Shown here: in pieces, positions 24,093 to 32,947 of the stretch
How the letters are laid out: every line of letters starts with the position of its first letter
Numbering within the stretch: the stretch's first letter is position 1
NCBI GenBank assembly: GCA_002711995.1
Contig: PASN01000013.1
Span: 297,555-361,554 of the forward strand
DNA: 64,000 nucleotides
Direction of reading: 5' to 3'
Source: Halobacteriovoraceae bacterium
Lineage (GTDB): Bacteria > Bdellovibrionota > Bacteriovoracia > Bacteriovoracales > Bacteriovoracaceae
The notes under the pieces: generated by a model
What the model saw: the letters and a program-made list of their open reading frames with translations, nothing else
What the model was told of the DNA's origin: nothing
Database searches by the model: none
Made by a program: the position numbers and the translations under genes

Positions 24093-25124
24093 TTAATTTT
24101 CTTTTACGTTGCTGGTCTTTCTGTCTTGGGATTGAACTAAAGCATCTTGGCTTTCATTAAAAAAGCGGGGAGAGGGTACGAAGGCCATAACCTGCTCGTT
24201 TTCCAGCTTGTGCCACTGCTCGGCCACAATCTTCCAGTTGTAGTTCTCATCTTTCTTAAGATATAGAACCTTTTTACCAACATCTTGGATTAGCTTAGAC
24301 TTGTAGTCCTGCTCTAGGGTGACTACCGCGTAGTCCTCGTGGGAGAGGATTGAGATATTGCTGAAATTGATTTCAGGCTTTTCTGTTCTACTGAAGATCG
24401 CCTTCTTGTATCTTCTGTATTGAGAGTAGTTGCCTTTTCTAGCGTTGTAGAATTCTTTTTTACTGTATTGGGAGATATACTCTTCAAAGTTTTTCTCTTT
24501 CCACGCCTTTGCCCAAGTGTGAACAACACCTGAGATTTTATTCTTATTCTGGTTCCAAGTGTCCATGTTTAAGTAAGTAAGATTTTGAACAATTACAACT
24601 GGAGTGTTTTCCAAATCAATATAATTGGAAACCTCTTTAAGGTCAGCGTCCATGGCCACGACGCATCCTCTAGACACAAAACGCTTGTCTACCCTTGAGT
24701 CATCGTTTGCAGAGTGAAGCCAAATGCCTCCTCCTGTTTTGCCAGCTCTTACATCCATCACATTTGGATAGTTTGTAGTGAAAGCTCCAGCTCCATAGAT
24801 AAGTGCGTAATCGCCGTAAGATGCAAGGAGGTCTTTTGCTGGCCTAAACTTTTTGAAAATATAAATTCCTTCTGGAGTTTTCTCATCTCCTTGGACTTTT
24901 TTATCACCAGTGATTTTTCCCGTAGCAATTTTGTATGTTTTTAACAGCTTTGGTTTAGAGTCTTCATTCTCAAAGACGTATAGTTTGTGGGTTGACTTTT
25001 CTACGACTATGATGTGGTGCGTGAATCTAGGGTCTAGCTGATATATATTTGAGGGAAGAAACTCCTCTGCAACAACGCTAAAAGGTATTAAAAAGAGGAT
25101 TAGGCTCTTCATTAGTAAATGCAT
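24093..25124 (-). CDS. L,D-transpeptidase (YkuD) fold protein with C-terminal NTF2-like domain; likely L,D-carboxypeptidase
   Basis: A 343-residue exported protein (signal peptide ends VVAEE). Residues about 35-180 are a YkuD domain: H137 in WLHSAND and the catalytic C154 in FVSRGCVVAM. The Arg that normally follows the Cys by two residues is replaced (GCVVAM against GCIRM), as is common in carboxypeptidase-type members. Residues about 200-330 form an NTF2-like domain (VHTWAKAWKEKNFEEYISQY). This architecture is that of H. pylori Csd6 and the Bdellovibrio curvature protein Bd1075, which trim peptidoglycan stem peptides. It heads the bactofilin operon. Transpeptidase activity remains possible. 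Confidence 0.88.
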   Translation of the reverse strand: MHLLMKSLILFLIPFSVVAEEFLPSNIYQLDPRFTHHIIVVEKSTHKLYVFENEDSKPKLLKTYKIATGKITGDKKVQGDEKTPEGIYIFKKFRPAKDLLASYGDYALIYGAGAFTTNYPNVMDVRAGKTGGGIWLHSANDDSRVDKRFVSRGCVVAMDADLKEVSNYIDLENTPVVIVQNLTYLNMDTWNQNKNKISGVVHTWAKAWKEKNFEEYISQYSKKEFYNARKGNYSQYRRYKKAIFSRTEKPEINFSNISILSHEDYAVVTLEQDYKSKLIQDVGKKVLYLKKDENYNWKIVAEQWHKLENEQVMAFVPSPRFFNESQDALVQSQDRKTSNVKEN

Positions 25125-25276
25125 TTCTATACCGCCTTGGGGTTTTTCTTAAATTTTAATGTCCGGAAGGCCTTTTATCAATAGGAACAATTATAACCAA
25201 TTGAAATCTTTTTACCGCCTGTTTCGAGTTCTAGGTAACTGGTATTATTAAAGTGGAAAAATGGAGTAGTTTTACT

Positions 25277-27712
25277 ATGAAAACCTTAATTTGGGATAGT
25301 GGCTCGGCGAGCTTGCATGAATTTTTAGACATGGCCGGCAGGTACATTGGCATTGACCTGTTTGAAGATTTGGATGATCTCGCGGAAGCGACTTCAAATG
25401 GATCCATTCTTTTGTTTGACCTAGACACGGAAAGAAAGAAGGTTGAGAAGAAGCTTAAGGCCTTGAAAAAATCCAAAGTTGATTACAGTGCGGTTTTCAT
25501 TACTGAGAAAATGTCTCCAAAAGAGATAGCCAAGCACCAAAAATCTAAGCTTGGAGGAGATGCCTATCTCAAGACTCCGGTGGATGAGGATGTTTTTTTA
25601 AGTGCCATGGAGCCTATTCTTGGAGTGAATCTTAAGGCACAGCTTGAGGCAAAGCAGAAAAAGATCATCTCTGAGCATCAAGAGGATAGAGAATTAGATG
25701 AGGACACAGCAATTTTAAGCAGCAAGCTGGATGACCTGTTTAAAGAAACCATAGGTGAAGCACCTGAGGTCACAGGGCATGTGAATTTAGAGGAATTTCC
25801 TGAATTACAAGAAGATAATAGCGAAGAAGGCCCGGAAGAGGAGCATCAAACTCTTGACCTAAGCGAGTTTCAAGAAAATGAATCAACGGGCACTGAGGAG
25901 CTTTCTATGGCAGATGATAACAAAGAAGAGGGCCTTGACCTTGGTTTGGACCTTGGAGAAGATTCATCTGAAGAGTCGTTTTCTTTAAGTGACAATGAGG
26001 ACAATGCTGAGGAGGGCCTGCAGTTTGAAGCTCAAGAGTCCGAAGGATTGGTTCTCGATGACCTTGAAATTGGATCCGATTCTGAACAAGAAGTGGATGG
26101 TCAAAATGAAGGCCTGGAACTTTCAAATGATGAGAGTGAAATAGGTTTGGACCTGGAGCAGGCGAATGAGCTGGCAACTGATAACGGTGATAGTGACCAT
26201 GGGCTCGATCTTTCACTTGAAGATGAGAGTGGCACAGAAGAATTAACTCTGGGTGGGGAAGATTCAGAAGAGTTGTCTCTAAGTAATGACGATAATGATG
26301 ATTCGTTAAGCTTGTCTCTTTCTGATGAAGAAGAGGACTCCTTAAGCATTGACTTAGGTTCAGGTGGTGAAGAAAACAGTATTGCAGAGGAAAGTGACGA
26401 AGTCGGTGGCCTCTCTCTTAGTGAGGAGGATGATTTAGGCCTTGCTTTAGAAGGATCCAATGGAGCTGAAGTTCCTAGTGAGGAGCTTGATGTAAGTCCT
26501 ACCACTGGCACTGAAGAACTTTCATTGGGTGAAGAGTCTTCAGATGAGGAAATTTCATTCGGCGCAGAGGAAGACCTTTTTGAGGAAGATGCTGGAGAAA
26601 ATGAACTTTCATTAGGTGAGGAAGCTGCAGATGAAGAAATATCTTTTGGCGCAGAGGAAGATCTCCTTGGGGACGGAGGGCTTGATCTCGGGGATGAAGA
26701 TCTTTTTGGTCAAGACGACTCAGAGGATGCCCTTTCTGCTGACAGCTTGCCCGAAGTCCCTAGTCTAGAGGGTGGGGATGATGACATGAGTCCCGATGCT
26801 ATTAATAAACTCGCTGAGATTGAGCAGATGATGGCGAACGAAAATGAGGGAACTCCAACTTCGAATCTCGCAGATCAACTGAATGCTGAGGAAGAGGACT
26901 TTGATCCAACAATGGATGAAGGACTGGAAGTCGACGCTACAGCTGGTGAGGATTCAACGTCGTTTTTCAAAATCGGAGATCAATTAGGCACAGAGGAAAA
27001 TCAAAGTTTAGAAGCTGAGGCCGAAACAACGCCTCCTGCAATTCAAAGTCAATCAGGCCAACAAACTATCAATGACCAAAAAGAAATTATTGCTAGCAAC
27101 GAAGACGAGTTCGCAAGACTTGGAGAAACTATAAAGCACCTGCGCCACGACCGCCAGATTCTCATGGAAAAAGTTGAGCAAATGGAGCAGAAGGTGGCCA
27201 AGGAAAATAAGGATTTTTCAAACCTTCAGGCCGAACTTGAGGAAAAGCGAATTGAAGTCTCTCTTCTAACGAAAAGAAAGAGCAAACAGCTTGAGGATAT
27301 GAGCTACAGGCTTGAGCTGAGTGAAGAAAAAAGGATGATTCTAGAAGAAAAAAATAAAAGGCTAGAGCAGGAAAATGAAAATCTTCGGAAAAAAACAAGC
27401 GGAGATCTCAACAAAATTAAAAGTAGGGAGCGTGAACTCGAAAATAAACTTGAGCTTTTAAAGGCAGACACCGATCTGCAAATTAAGAATAGAGACTTTA
27501 AAATCCTCGAATTAAAGAGAAAGATTGATTCACTAGAATTTGATATGGAGTCCATTCAGCTTAAAGAGAAGAAAACTGTAGACAACAAATATGCTATGGA
27601 AGAGCGAATGGAGAGAGTCATCAACACACTAAGAAGAGCGATTGGAGAGCTCGAAGAGGATGAAATGCCTTTGAGAGACTTGCAAAAGCTTAAAAAGAAT
27701 TTGGATGTTTAA
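25277..27712 (+). CDS. Pseudo-receiver, acidic-repeat and coiled-coil protein (AglZ/FrzS-like layout)
   Basis: An 811-residue cytoplasmic protein with three regions. Residues 1-120 resemble a response-regulator receiver (ILLFDLD at the Asp position, VFITEKM, and the conserved Lys in YLKTPVDE). Residues about 130-600 are extremely acidic, with repeated units such as TEELSLGEE and DEEISFGAEEDL. Residues about 620-800 are a long coiled coil. The receiver-plus-coiled-coil plan recalls Myxococcus AglZ and FrzS, which organise motility at the cell pole; homology is not proven. The start is the ATG at 25277, with GGAG ten bases upstream; a GTG at 25253 is the alternative. Three bases separate it from the diguanylate cyclase gene. 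Confidence 0.8.
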   Translation: MKTLIWDSGSASLHEFLDMAGRYIGIDLFEDLDDLAEATSNGSILLFDLDTERKKVEKKLKALKKSKVDYSAVFITEKMSPKEIAKHQKSKLGGDAYLKTPVDEDVFLSAMEPILGVNLKAQLEAKQKKIISEHQEDRELDEDTAILSSKLDDLFKETIGEAPEVTGHVNLEEFPELQEDNSEEGPEEEHQTLDLSEFQENESTGTEELSMADDNKEEGLDLGLDLGEDSSEESFSLSDNEDNAEEGLQFEAQESEGLVLDDLEIGSDSEQEVDGQNEGLELSNDESEIGLDLEQANELATDNGDSDHGLDLSLEDESGTEELTLGGEDSEELSLSNDDNDDSLSLSLSDEEEDSLSIDLGSGGEENSIAEESDEVGGLSLSEEDDLGLALEGSNGAEVPSEELDVSPTTGTEELSLGEESSDEEISFGAEEDLFEEDAGENELSLGEEAADEEISFGAEEDLLGDGGLDLGDEDLFGQDDSEDALSADSLPEVPSLEGGDDDMSPDAINKLAEIEQMMANENEGTPTSNLADQLNAEEEDFDPTMDEGLEVDATAGEDSTSFFKIGDQLGTEENQSLEAEAETTPPAIQSQSGQQTINDQKEIIASNEDEFARLGETIKHLRHDRQILMEKVEQMEQKVAKENKDFSNLQAELEEKRIEVSLLTKRKSKQLEDMSYRLELSEEKRMILEEKNKRLEQENENLRKKTSGDLNKIKSRERELENKLELLKADTDLQIKNRDFKILELKRKIDSLEFDMESIQLKEKKTVDNKYAMEERMERVINTLRRAIGELEEDEMPLRDLQKLKKNLDV

Positions 27713-27715
27713 AAA

Positions 27716-29050
27716 ATGCTAAGAAAAATTCTTCTTCTGAACTTCAATAAAGAGCAAAAACAGAAGTTTGAATCCCATATTCTATCCCTTTCTGAAAGCG
27801 TTAAGCTGGAGGCCGTTGAGTCAACCAACGAGCTTAAAAAAAGCAATTTTAATGCCCAGTGCATCTTTTATGCGGTTGGATGCGAGAAAGGGAAGTTGGA
27901 AAAGGATGTTGAAGAGATTAAACGGACTCTGAGAGGAGTGCCAGTTAGTTTTGTTTTTGAAGAACGAGATTTTTCATCTCTATTAAAAGTGTTCGAATTC
28001 TCACCAGCAATGGTTTTGGATAAGGATTACACAAGCGAAGATTTGCAGAAAGCACTAATTAGGTGTGATCTCAAAAAACTTCGTTTAGAAGATTCGAACA
28101 TGCCAATTGCCAATTTAATGGAGCTTCTCTCCTCTCCAATAAAAGTTAAATCCGATATCGATCTATTCCGCAAACTCACGGCATATTTCACTGGTTTTGA
28201 AGAAAAGGTCTCATTATCTGTTTTGTGTTACGACAAGAAGAACTTTGATCTTGTGGCCGGGGAGCAGGTAAAAGATAGGGAAGTGTTTAATGTCATTAAA
28301 AACTATGTTTTACCTAAAAACTTTATTGGTGAACTGATGGAGGTGCCCGTTGAGGGAAGCGAAAAATCTTTTATGATCTTTCCTCTCTATAAGCAGGGCG
28401 ATCAAGAAACGTGGTGTGTCTGCAAAATGAAAAGTTCCAATAAAGATTTTGTGCTAAACAATCTATTTTTTAGGCACTTGGAAAACGCGCTTATCTATAG
28501 AAAAAACTCTGAGCGAATGATTGGCTTTCAAGACCTGGCCAACAAAGACGAAGTCACAGGCCTTTTCAATCAAAGAAAGCTTGCAGCTGACCTTGAAAGA
28601 GCGATAGAGGAGCATAAAGCAAATGACCAAACCTTTTGCATTATGTTTATTGATGTTGATCACTTTAAAAAGGTTAATGACAACTTTGGCCATGTTGTTG
28701 GGTCTCAAATGTTATCCGAAATCGCTGAGGAGCTAAGGGAAGTATTAAGATCTTCGGATAAAATATACCGCTATGGTGGGGACGAGTTTGTGGTTATCAT
28801 GCCTGAGGCCTCAATCAAGACTGTCCATAGGGTTGCCTTAAGAGTGAATGAGTCTGTTAAAAAGAAAAACTTCAATATTGGCCAGGCCGTCGACTATAAA
28901 CTTGGACTGTCCATAGGAATAGCCGAGTACCCATCAGACGCTCAAACCGCCAAAGAGATAATCGAATTTGCAGACAAGATGATGTATGTCTCTAAAAAAA
29001 CAGGCAGGGGCAGGGTCTATCATGTTAATGAAGTGGATCAAGCTGAGTAA
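27716..29050 (+). CDS. Diguanylate cyclase (GGDEF) with pseudo-receiver and GAF-like N-terminus
   Basis: A 444-residue protein that should make cyclic di-GMP from two GTP. The catalytic motif is YGGDEF at about residue 352-357, and the product-inhibition site RxxD (RSSD) lies five residues before it, so feedback control is likely intact. MFIDVDHFKKVND carries the metal-binding Asp. The first 120 residues look like a degenerate receiver, and residues about 130-270 resemble a GAF-like sensory domain. It starts four bases after the acidic coiled-coil gene and is probably in the same operon, linking that protein to c-di-GMP signalling. Confidence 0.9.
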   Translation: MLRKILLLNFNKEQKQKFESHILSLSESVKLEAVESTNELKKSNFNAQCIFYAVGCEKGKLEKDVEEIKRTLRGVPVSFVFEERDFSSLLKVFEFSPAMVLDKDYTSEDLQKALIRCDLKKLRLEDSNMPIANLMELLSSPIKVKSDIDLFRKLTAYFTGFEEKVSLSVLCYDKKNFDLVAGEQVKDREVFNVIKNYVLPKNFIGELMEVPVEGSEKSFMIFPLYKQGDQETWCVCKMKSSNKDFVLNNLFFRHLENALIYRKNSERMIGFQDLANKDEVTGLFNQRKLAADLERAIEEHKANDQTFCIMFIDVDHFKKVNDNFGHVVGSQMLSEIAEELREVLRSSDKIYRYGGDEFVVIMPEASIKTVHRVALRVNESVKKKNFNIGQAVDYKLGLSIGIAEYPSDAQTAKEIIEFADKMMYVSKKTGRGRVYHVNEVDQAE

Positions 29051-29096
29051 TTTCAAATTATAATAAGTCAAAAATTTCAACAACTTACCCTTTTTC

Positions 29097-29125
29097 GTCC
29101 GAGAAAGGGTTTCATATTTTATTAA
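29097..29125 (+). terminator. Possible terminator after the diguanylate cyclase
   Basis: ACCCTTT (29097-29103) can pair with AAAGGGT (29104 onwards, 29104-29110 after a short TTCGTCCGAG-type loop region), followed by TTTCATATTTT. The stem is AT-rich and the T tract broken, so this is tentative. Confidence 0.35.
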
Positions 29126-29149
29126 AAGAAACTTAATCTTAGCCGATAA
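29123..29149 (+). promoter_or_regulatory. Sigma-28 (FliA-type) promoter
   Basis: TAAAAGAA, exactly 11 bases, then a perfect GCCGATAA. This matches the flagellar sigma-28 consensus TAAAGTTT-N11-GCCGATAA in spacing and fully in the -10. The predicted start, near 29156, is about 30 bases before the next gene. Confidence 0.65.
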
Positions 29150-29186
29150 TTCTCCATAGACTACTCTTAAGAAATTTTAATTGTGA

Positions 29187-29477
29187 GTGTGTGTGAAGAA
29201 AATACTTATCCTGGGCCTGCTTTCATTTTACTCGTTTGGCGGAGTTCTCGAATTCCGACCTGAGCTTGAATCCATTTGTGGCAAGTCCAATAAAATTTTG
29301 GTTAAGAAAATACTTTTAGGACTTGCCAAGCAAAAGCGCGCAAGAGGTGCCTCTTGTGGTTCAGATCTTAAATTTCTTTCCAAAAGCTGTGAGGCCAATG
29401 TTGTCTGCGAGGACATACTTGCTTCTTATAAGGAGTTTCTAAATAACAACAGCTCCAGAAACTTAATAGGTGAATAA
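29187..29477 (+). CDS. Small secreted protein of unknown function
   Basis: A 96-residue product with a signal peptide (KKILILGLLSFYSFGGV) and four Cys in the mature part (SICGKS, ASCGSD, KSCEAN, VVCED), so disulphides are likely in the periplasm. The start is a GTG at 29187 or 29193; neither has a strong ribosome binding site. Its stop TAA is directly followed by the porin ATG, so the two are in one operon, under the sigma-28-type promoter. No family recognised. Confidence 0.65.
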   Translation: MCVKKILILGLLSFYSFGGVLEFRPELESICGKSNKILVKKILLGLAKQKRARGASCGSDLKFLSKSCEANVVCEDILASYKEFLNNNSSRNLIGE

Positions 29478-30878
29478 ATGAAACGGTATTTGATTGTTAC
29501 CATACTATTTTGCATTCAATCATTAGCTTATGGTGAGACAGTTGATGAGAAGCTCGACCGCCTTGAAAATGAACTACTCGATTTGAAGCTAGGCCGGGCC
29601 GATACGACTTTCTTAAAGGTAAGTGGGGATTTCAGAACGGTTTATCTTTCCAAAGAAAATGAAGATGTGAATGACAGGGATAGCAATAAAAATCAAACTG
29701 TCTCGGAGTTTCGTATTAACTTGGACAGTGACAGCGACAGTAAAGTAAAGTTTTACAGCACGCTTGCTGCAACCTACTTTTGGAATAACAATTTTCAGTC
29801 GCCGAATGTGAAAGTCTTGGACAACACTAATAAGGTTCAAGGCGTGGATATGAGGGTTCAAAAAGCTTACCTAGACTACTTTTTGAATGACAAAAAAATT
29901 TCCCTGTCATTGGGCAGACTTCCCACTCAATATGGACCACCAACTCACTTTTCCGCAAACACTGGAAGACAGGGTACTTATCCACTGCTCTTATATAGTG
30001 TCCCTCTAGACGGCGTTGCTTTAACGGCAAACCTTGGAAAGCTATTTGACGCTGAAAACAGATATATCTTTAGGTTGATCTTTTCTCCATTCAACAACGC
30101 ATCCGGCATAAGTTCTATTGAAACTGTTGGATCAGAGGGCCCATTTAATGAAATCGAATCTGAGGGAGGCTCTGTTTTTATGGCCAACCTTGAAACATCT
30201 GGAGAACTATCCCTTGGAGGCAACTATGCGTTTATACTCCAGGGCTATAGCGCTAAGTTTGGCAGGGCCAAGGCCTTGTCTGGGGTAAGGGGCGTATTGC
30301 AAAGTCAATTGCCCTCTGGATCGATTGATCGAAACGTTTACGAGGTTGGCTCAGAGGATGAAAACATAGCGACTATCAACGCTGCCATAGCTTACTTTGA
30401 GCTAACCAACTTTGGTGACAGCAAGTTTGATCTTTACGGCTCTTATAAACAAACTCATGTTGAAAGTGAAGGGAGTTTTACAGCGGTGGTAGTAGAAGAC
30501 AATACTGGTGGTGCCTTTGGACCTGCTGGAACTGAGATTAACATTGGGGGGTTTCTGTATGATGAAAATGAAAAAGGGGAGTCTATCAATCTTGGAACCC
30601 GTTATAAATTCAACTCCTCATTTAATGTTGGCATTGAATACTTGAAGCAAACCAAAGGAGATGCTCCCTTTGGAGTCAACACCTTTAATTTTTCAGATCT
30701 ACCTATAACAATTGGAACTGGTTATAGATTTTATACCAACTATAAAATCGAGCCTAATCTTAACCTGGGTCTGGGATATGAAATTGCCAACACTGAAAAC
30801 TCATTCAATGGACAAAAGTATATGGATGTCGAAAGTAAAACTAAAACTCTTTTTACAAGCTTGAGGTACTCTTTCTGA
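29478..30878 (+). CDS. Outer membrane beta-barrel porin (DUF3373-like)
   Basis: A 466-residue exported protein: signal peptide ending LAYGE, a short coiled-coil segment (VDEKLDRLENELLDLKLG) as in trimeric porins, then alternating beta strands ending in the C-terminal aromatic residue (SLRYSF) that marks outer-membrane barrels. GRLPTQYGPPTHFSANTGR and LYSVPLDGVAL resemble DUF3373-type porins. It shares its final base with the ATG of the histidine kinase gene. The sigma-28-type promoter 330 bases upstream suggests it belongs to the motility regulon. Solute specificity unknown. Confidence 0.82.
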   Translation: MKRYLIVTILFCIQSLAYGETVDEKLDRLENELLDLKLGRADTTFLKVSGDFRTVYLSKENEDVNDRDSNKNQTVSEFRINLDSDSDSKVKFYSTLAATYFWNNNFQSPNVKVLDNTNKVQGVDMRVQKAYLDYFLNDKKISLSLGRLPTQYGPPTHFSANTGRQGTYPLLLYSVPLDGVALTANLGKLFDAENRYIFRLIFSPFNNASGISSIETVGSEGPFNEIESEGGSVFMANLETSGELSLGGNYAFILQGYSAKFGRAKALSGVRGVLQSQLPSGSIDRNVYEVGSEDENIATINAAIAYFELTNFGDSKFDLYGSYKQTHVESEGSFTAVVVEDNTGGAFGPAGTEINIGGFLYDENEKGESINLGTRYKFNSSFNVGIEYLKQTKGDAPFGVNTFNFSDLPITIGTGYRFYTNYKIEPNLNLGLGYEIANTENSFNGQKYMDVESKTKTLFTSLRYSF

Positions 30879-32323
30879 TGAATAAGCATGATAAAAAAAT
30901 TTATTTTCTGTGCGGATTGGGAGGAGTTGTACTTGGATGGCTTTTCCCACTGGCATTTGTCCTGCTAGATCTTACACAGCTGGGAGAGGAGGTCGGTTGG
31001 GAACAAATAAGTTTCATCACACGCTCTCAAGACATTTACCTTTTTTCCTTCATTGCGTTTCCTGCAATCTTTTCAACATTGTTTATAAGTTTTCGAAAAG
31101 TTCTTTTAAGTAAAAAGGAATTGCTTAAAACTCATGAGCTTTTGAAACAAGAAGAAAAGAAAGCGCAGCTTAACTCAAGGCTTGCATCATTAGGTGTTCT
31201 CTCTGCTGGCATTGGGCATGAGATTAACAATCCTCTCAGTATTTTGATGCTTAATGGAGAACTTCTCGAAAAGAAAATTAATGCACTAAACCTCGATGAG
31301 CCCAGTCTTGATAAAAGATTTGCAACAATGAAAAGGTCTGCGGAAAGAATAGATAAAATCGTTCAGGGGCTTAGAATGATGGCCCGTGAAGAGGGAAGTG
31401 ATAAAGAAGTTTTTGATTGCCATGAACTTTTACGCAAGGCCACGGACATGCTCTGTGAAATATACCAACGCTCTGGGGTTTCAATTGTAGTTGGAATGGG
31501 GGCAGATTGCTCAAAGATTTCAGGCAGCGTTGTTAAGTTCCAGCAGGTTATAATGAATCTACTTTCAAACGCCAAAGACTCCATAAACGAGTTTCATGGC
31601 AAAGAGGGTGGAGAGATTGAGGTTTACACCATAAACAAGGGCGATAAGTTTGTTGTAAGCGTTAAAGACAATGGGATGGGGATCTCTAAAGAGAATCAAC
31701 AAAAGATATACGACACATTCTTTACCACTAAAGAAGTGGGAAAGGGCTCTGGGATGGGTCTTAGCATCACATTGTCCATAATTAAAGAGATGGGAGGAGA
31801 GATTCAAATGGAGTCCACCGAGGGGAAGGGGGCTAAGTTTGAAATTTCAATACCTCTTGCTGAGGAGGGCCTTCAAGGGGGATCAGAGAAACAGAGTGTT
31901 GAAGATATCATATCTGAACTTGAATCAAGTAAGTTGAATGGAAAGGTTTTACTTGTTGAAGATGAGGACGACATTCGGGAGGCCGCAAAGGCTATGTTAT
32001 CTGAAAATGGCCTTGAAGTCGTCGCTGTCGAGGATGGCGCAAAGGCACTGGATGTATTAGCAGTGGAAACATTTGACGCTGTCGTAACAGATTTGAAAAT
32101 GCCCAATATGACCGGCGAAGAGTTGGTTCTTAATATCGCTAAGAGCTCTCATCTTGATAATATGCGTATTATTGTTACCACCGGTGGGGACTTAGAATGC
32201 TCCATTGAAGAAAAAGATATTATCCTGAGTAGAGTTTTTAAATTGGTTTCAAAGCCGTATAACCACACGATACTTGAAGAGGTGATTGAAGAGGCACTTC
32301 AAGTGACTGATTCCGCCGCCTAA
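30878..32323 (+). CDS. Hybrid sensor histidine kinase / response regulator
   Basis: A 481-residue membrane kinase. Two membrane helices (about residues 8-28 and 50-72) flank a very short periplasmic loop. The phospho-acceptor His is in GIGHEINNPL near residue 115. The ATPase domain has NLLSNAKDS (N box), VKDNGMGIS (G1) and GKGSGMGLS (G2). A C-terminal receiver (about 350-475) carries LLVEDEDD and the phospho-Asp in VVTDLKMPN. It is coupled to the porin gene by a one-base overlap (TGATGA), suggesting a sensor acting with that porin. Target unknown. Confidence 0.93.
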   Translation: MNKHDKKIYFLCGLGGVVLGWLFPLAFVLLDLTQLGEEVGWEQISFITRSQDIYLFSFIAFPAIFSTLFISFRKVLLSKKELLKTHELLKQEEKKAQLNSRLASLGVLSAGIGHEINNPLSILMLNGELLEKKINALNLDEPSLDKRFATMKRSAERIDKIVQGLRMMAREEGSDKEVFDCHELLRKATDMLCEIYQRSGVSIVVGMGADCSKISGSVVKFQQVIMNLLSNAKDSINEFHGKEGGEIEVYTINKGDKFVVSVKDNGMGISKENQQKIYDTFFTTKEVGKGSGMGLSITLSIIKEMGGEIQMESTEGKGAKFEISIPLAEEGLQGGSEKQSVEDIISELESSKLNGKVLLVEDEDDIREAAKAMLSENGLEVVAVEDGAKALDVLAVETFDAVVTDLKMPNMTGEELVLNIAKSSHLDNMRIIVTTGGDLECSIEEKDIILSRVFKLVSKPYNHTILEEVIEEALQVTDSAA

Positions 32324-32347
32324 AAAAAGGCCGTCTTGCGACGGCCT
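32322..32347 (-). terminator. Rho-independent terminator of the H1-like gene
   Basis: An 8-bp stem AGGCCGTC/GACGGCCT with a four-base loop, followed on the minus strand by TTTTTTT. It sits at the tail-to-tail junction with the histidine kinase gene. Confidence 0.85.
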
Positions 32348-32355
32348 GTGATTAT

Positions 32356-32856
32356 TTACTTTTTAGAAGCTTTTTTTGTTGTTTTCTTCTTAGTCGCTTT
32401 TTTAGTGGCCTTTTTTGTAGCCTTCTTTTTTGTTGATTTCTTCGCTACCTTTTTTGTGGCCTTCTTTTTTGTTGCCTTCTTTGCAGCTTTCTTCTTGGTG
32501 GCCTTTTTAGCTGTTTTTTTCTTGGCTTCCTTTTTCGCAGGAACAAGTCCTTCAAGCTTGTCTTGAATTTTTGCAAGCTCTTTCTTTTGTTGCTCAACAA
32601 ACTTTTTGGCCTTAGCTATTTCACTGTTTACAGCTTTTTCAACTTTCTTTTCGATGTCTTTGGTTTCTTTCTTAATGCGGTTTCTTACTTTATCAACATC
32701 TTTTTCAACAACGTTTGTAAGATCTTTTTGAGCTTTTTGAGCAATTTTCATTACAGATTTTTGTAGCTCGTCCAAAGACTTGTTGTCCTTCATAAACTTG
32801 TCTACGCTTTTCTTCAAAGTTTTCCATGATTGGATAATTTGCTTTTGCTTGCTCAT
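32356..32856 (-). CDS. Lysine-rich histone H1-like protein with helical N-terminal domain
   Basis: A 166-residue protein with two parts. Residues 1-105 are a long amphipathic helical region (VEKDVDKVRNRIKKETKDIE) resembling phasins or coiled coils. Residues 108-166 are almost only Lys, Ala and Thr in repeats such as KKATKKKAAKKATKK, like the C-terminal tail of histone H1 and of AlgP/PhaF-type proteins. It should bind DNA non-specifically through charge. The ATG at 32856 follows GGAGAG. Either nucleoid compaction or a granule-DNA link as in PhaF is possible; sequence alone cannot decide. Confidence 0.85.
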   Translation of the reverse strand: MSKQKQIIQSWKTLKKSVDKFMKDNKSLDELQKSVMKIAQKAQKDLTNVVEKDVDKVRNRIKKETKDIEKKVEKAVNSEIAKAKKFVEQQKKELAKIQDKLEGLVPAKKEAKKKTAKKATKKKAAKKATKKKATKKVAKKSTKKKATKKATKKATKKKTTKKASKK

Positions 32857-32947
32857 TTTTAGTCTCTCCTTTATTCTTCGATATAAAAGTTCGAAGCCTT
32901 GCTTAGTGGGATTCTATACCCAAATCCAAAACTTTTCGAGCTTATTT

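Noticed and set aside
25231..25476. Minus-strand frame opposite the start of the acidic coiled-coil gene
   Set aside because: Ser/Phe-rich antisense product without start signals.
25905..26511. Open frames rich in Ser/Pro/His on the minus strand opposite the acidic repeats
   Set aside because: Result of the GAA/GAG-rich repeat composition on the coding strand.
32336..32566. Phe/Ala-rich open frame opposite the H1-like gene
   Set aside because: It is the mirror of the Lys-rich AAG/AAA repeats, not an independent gene.
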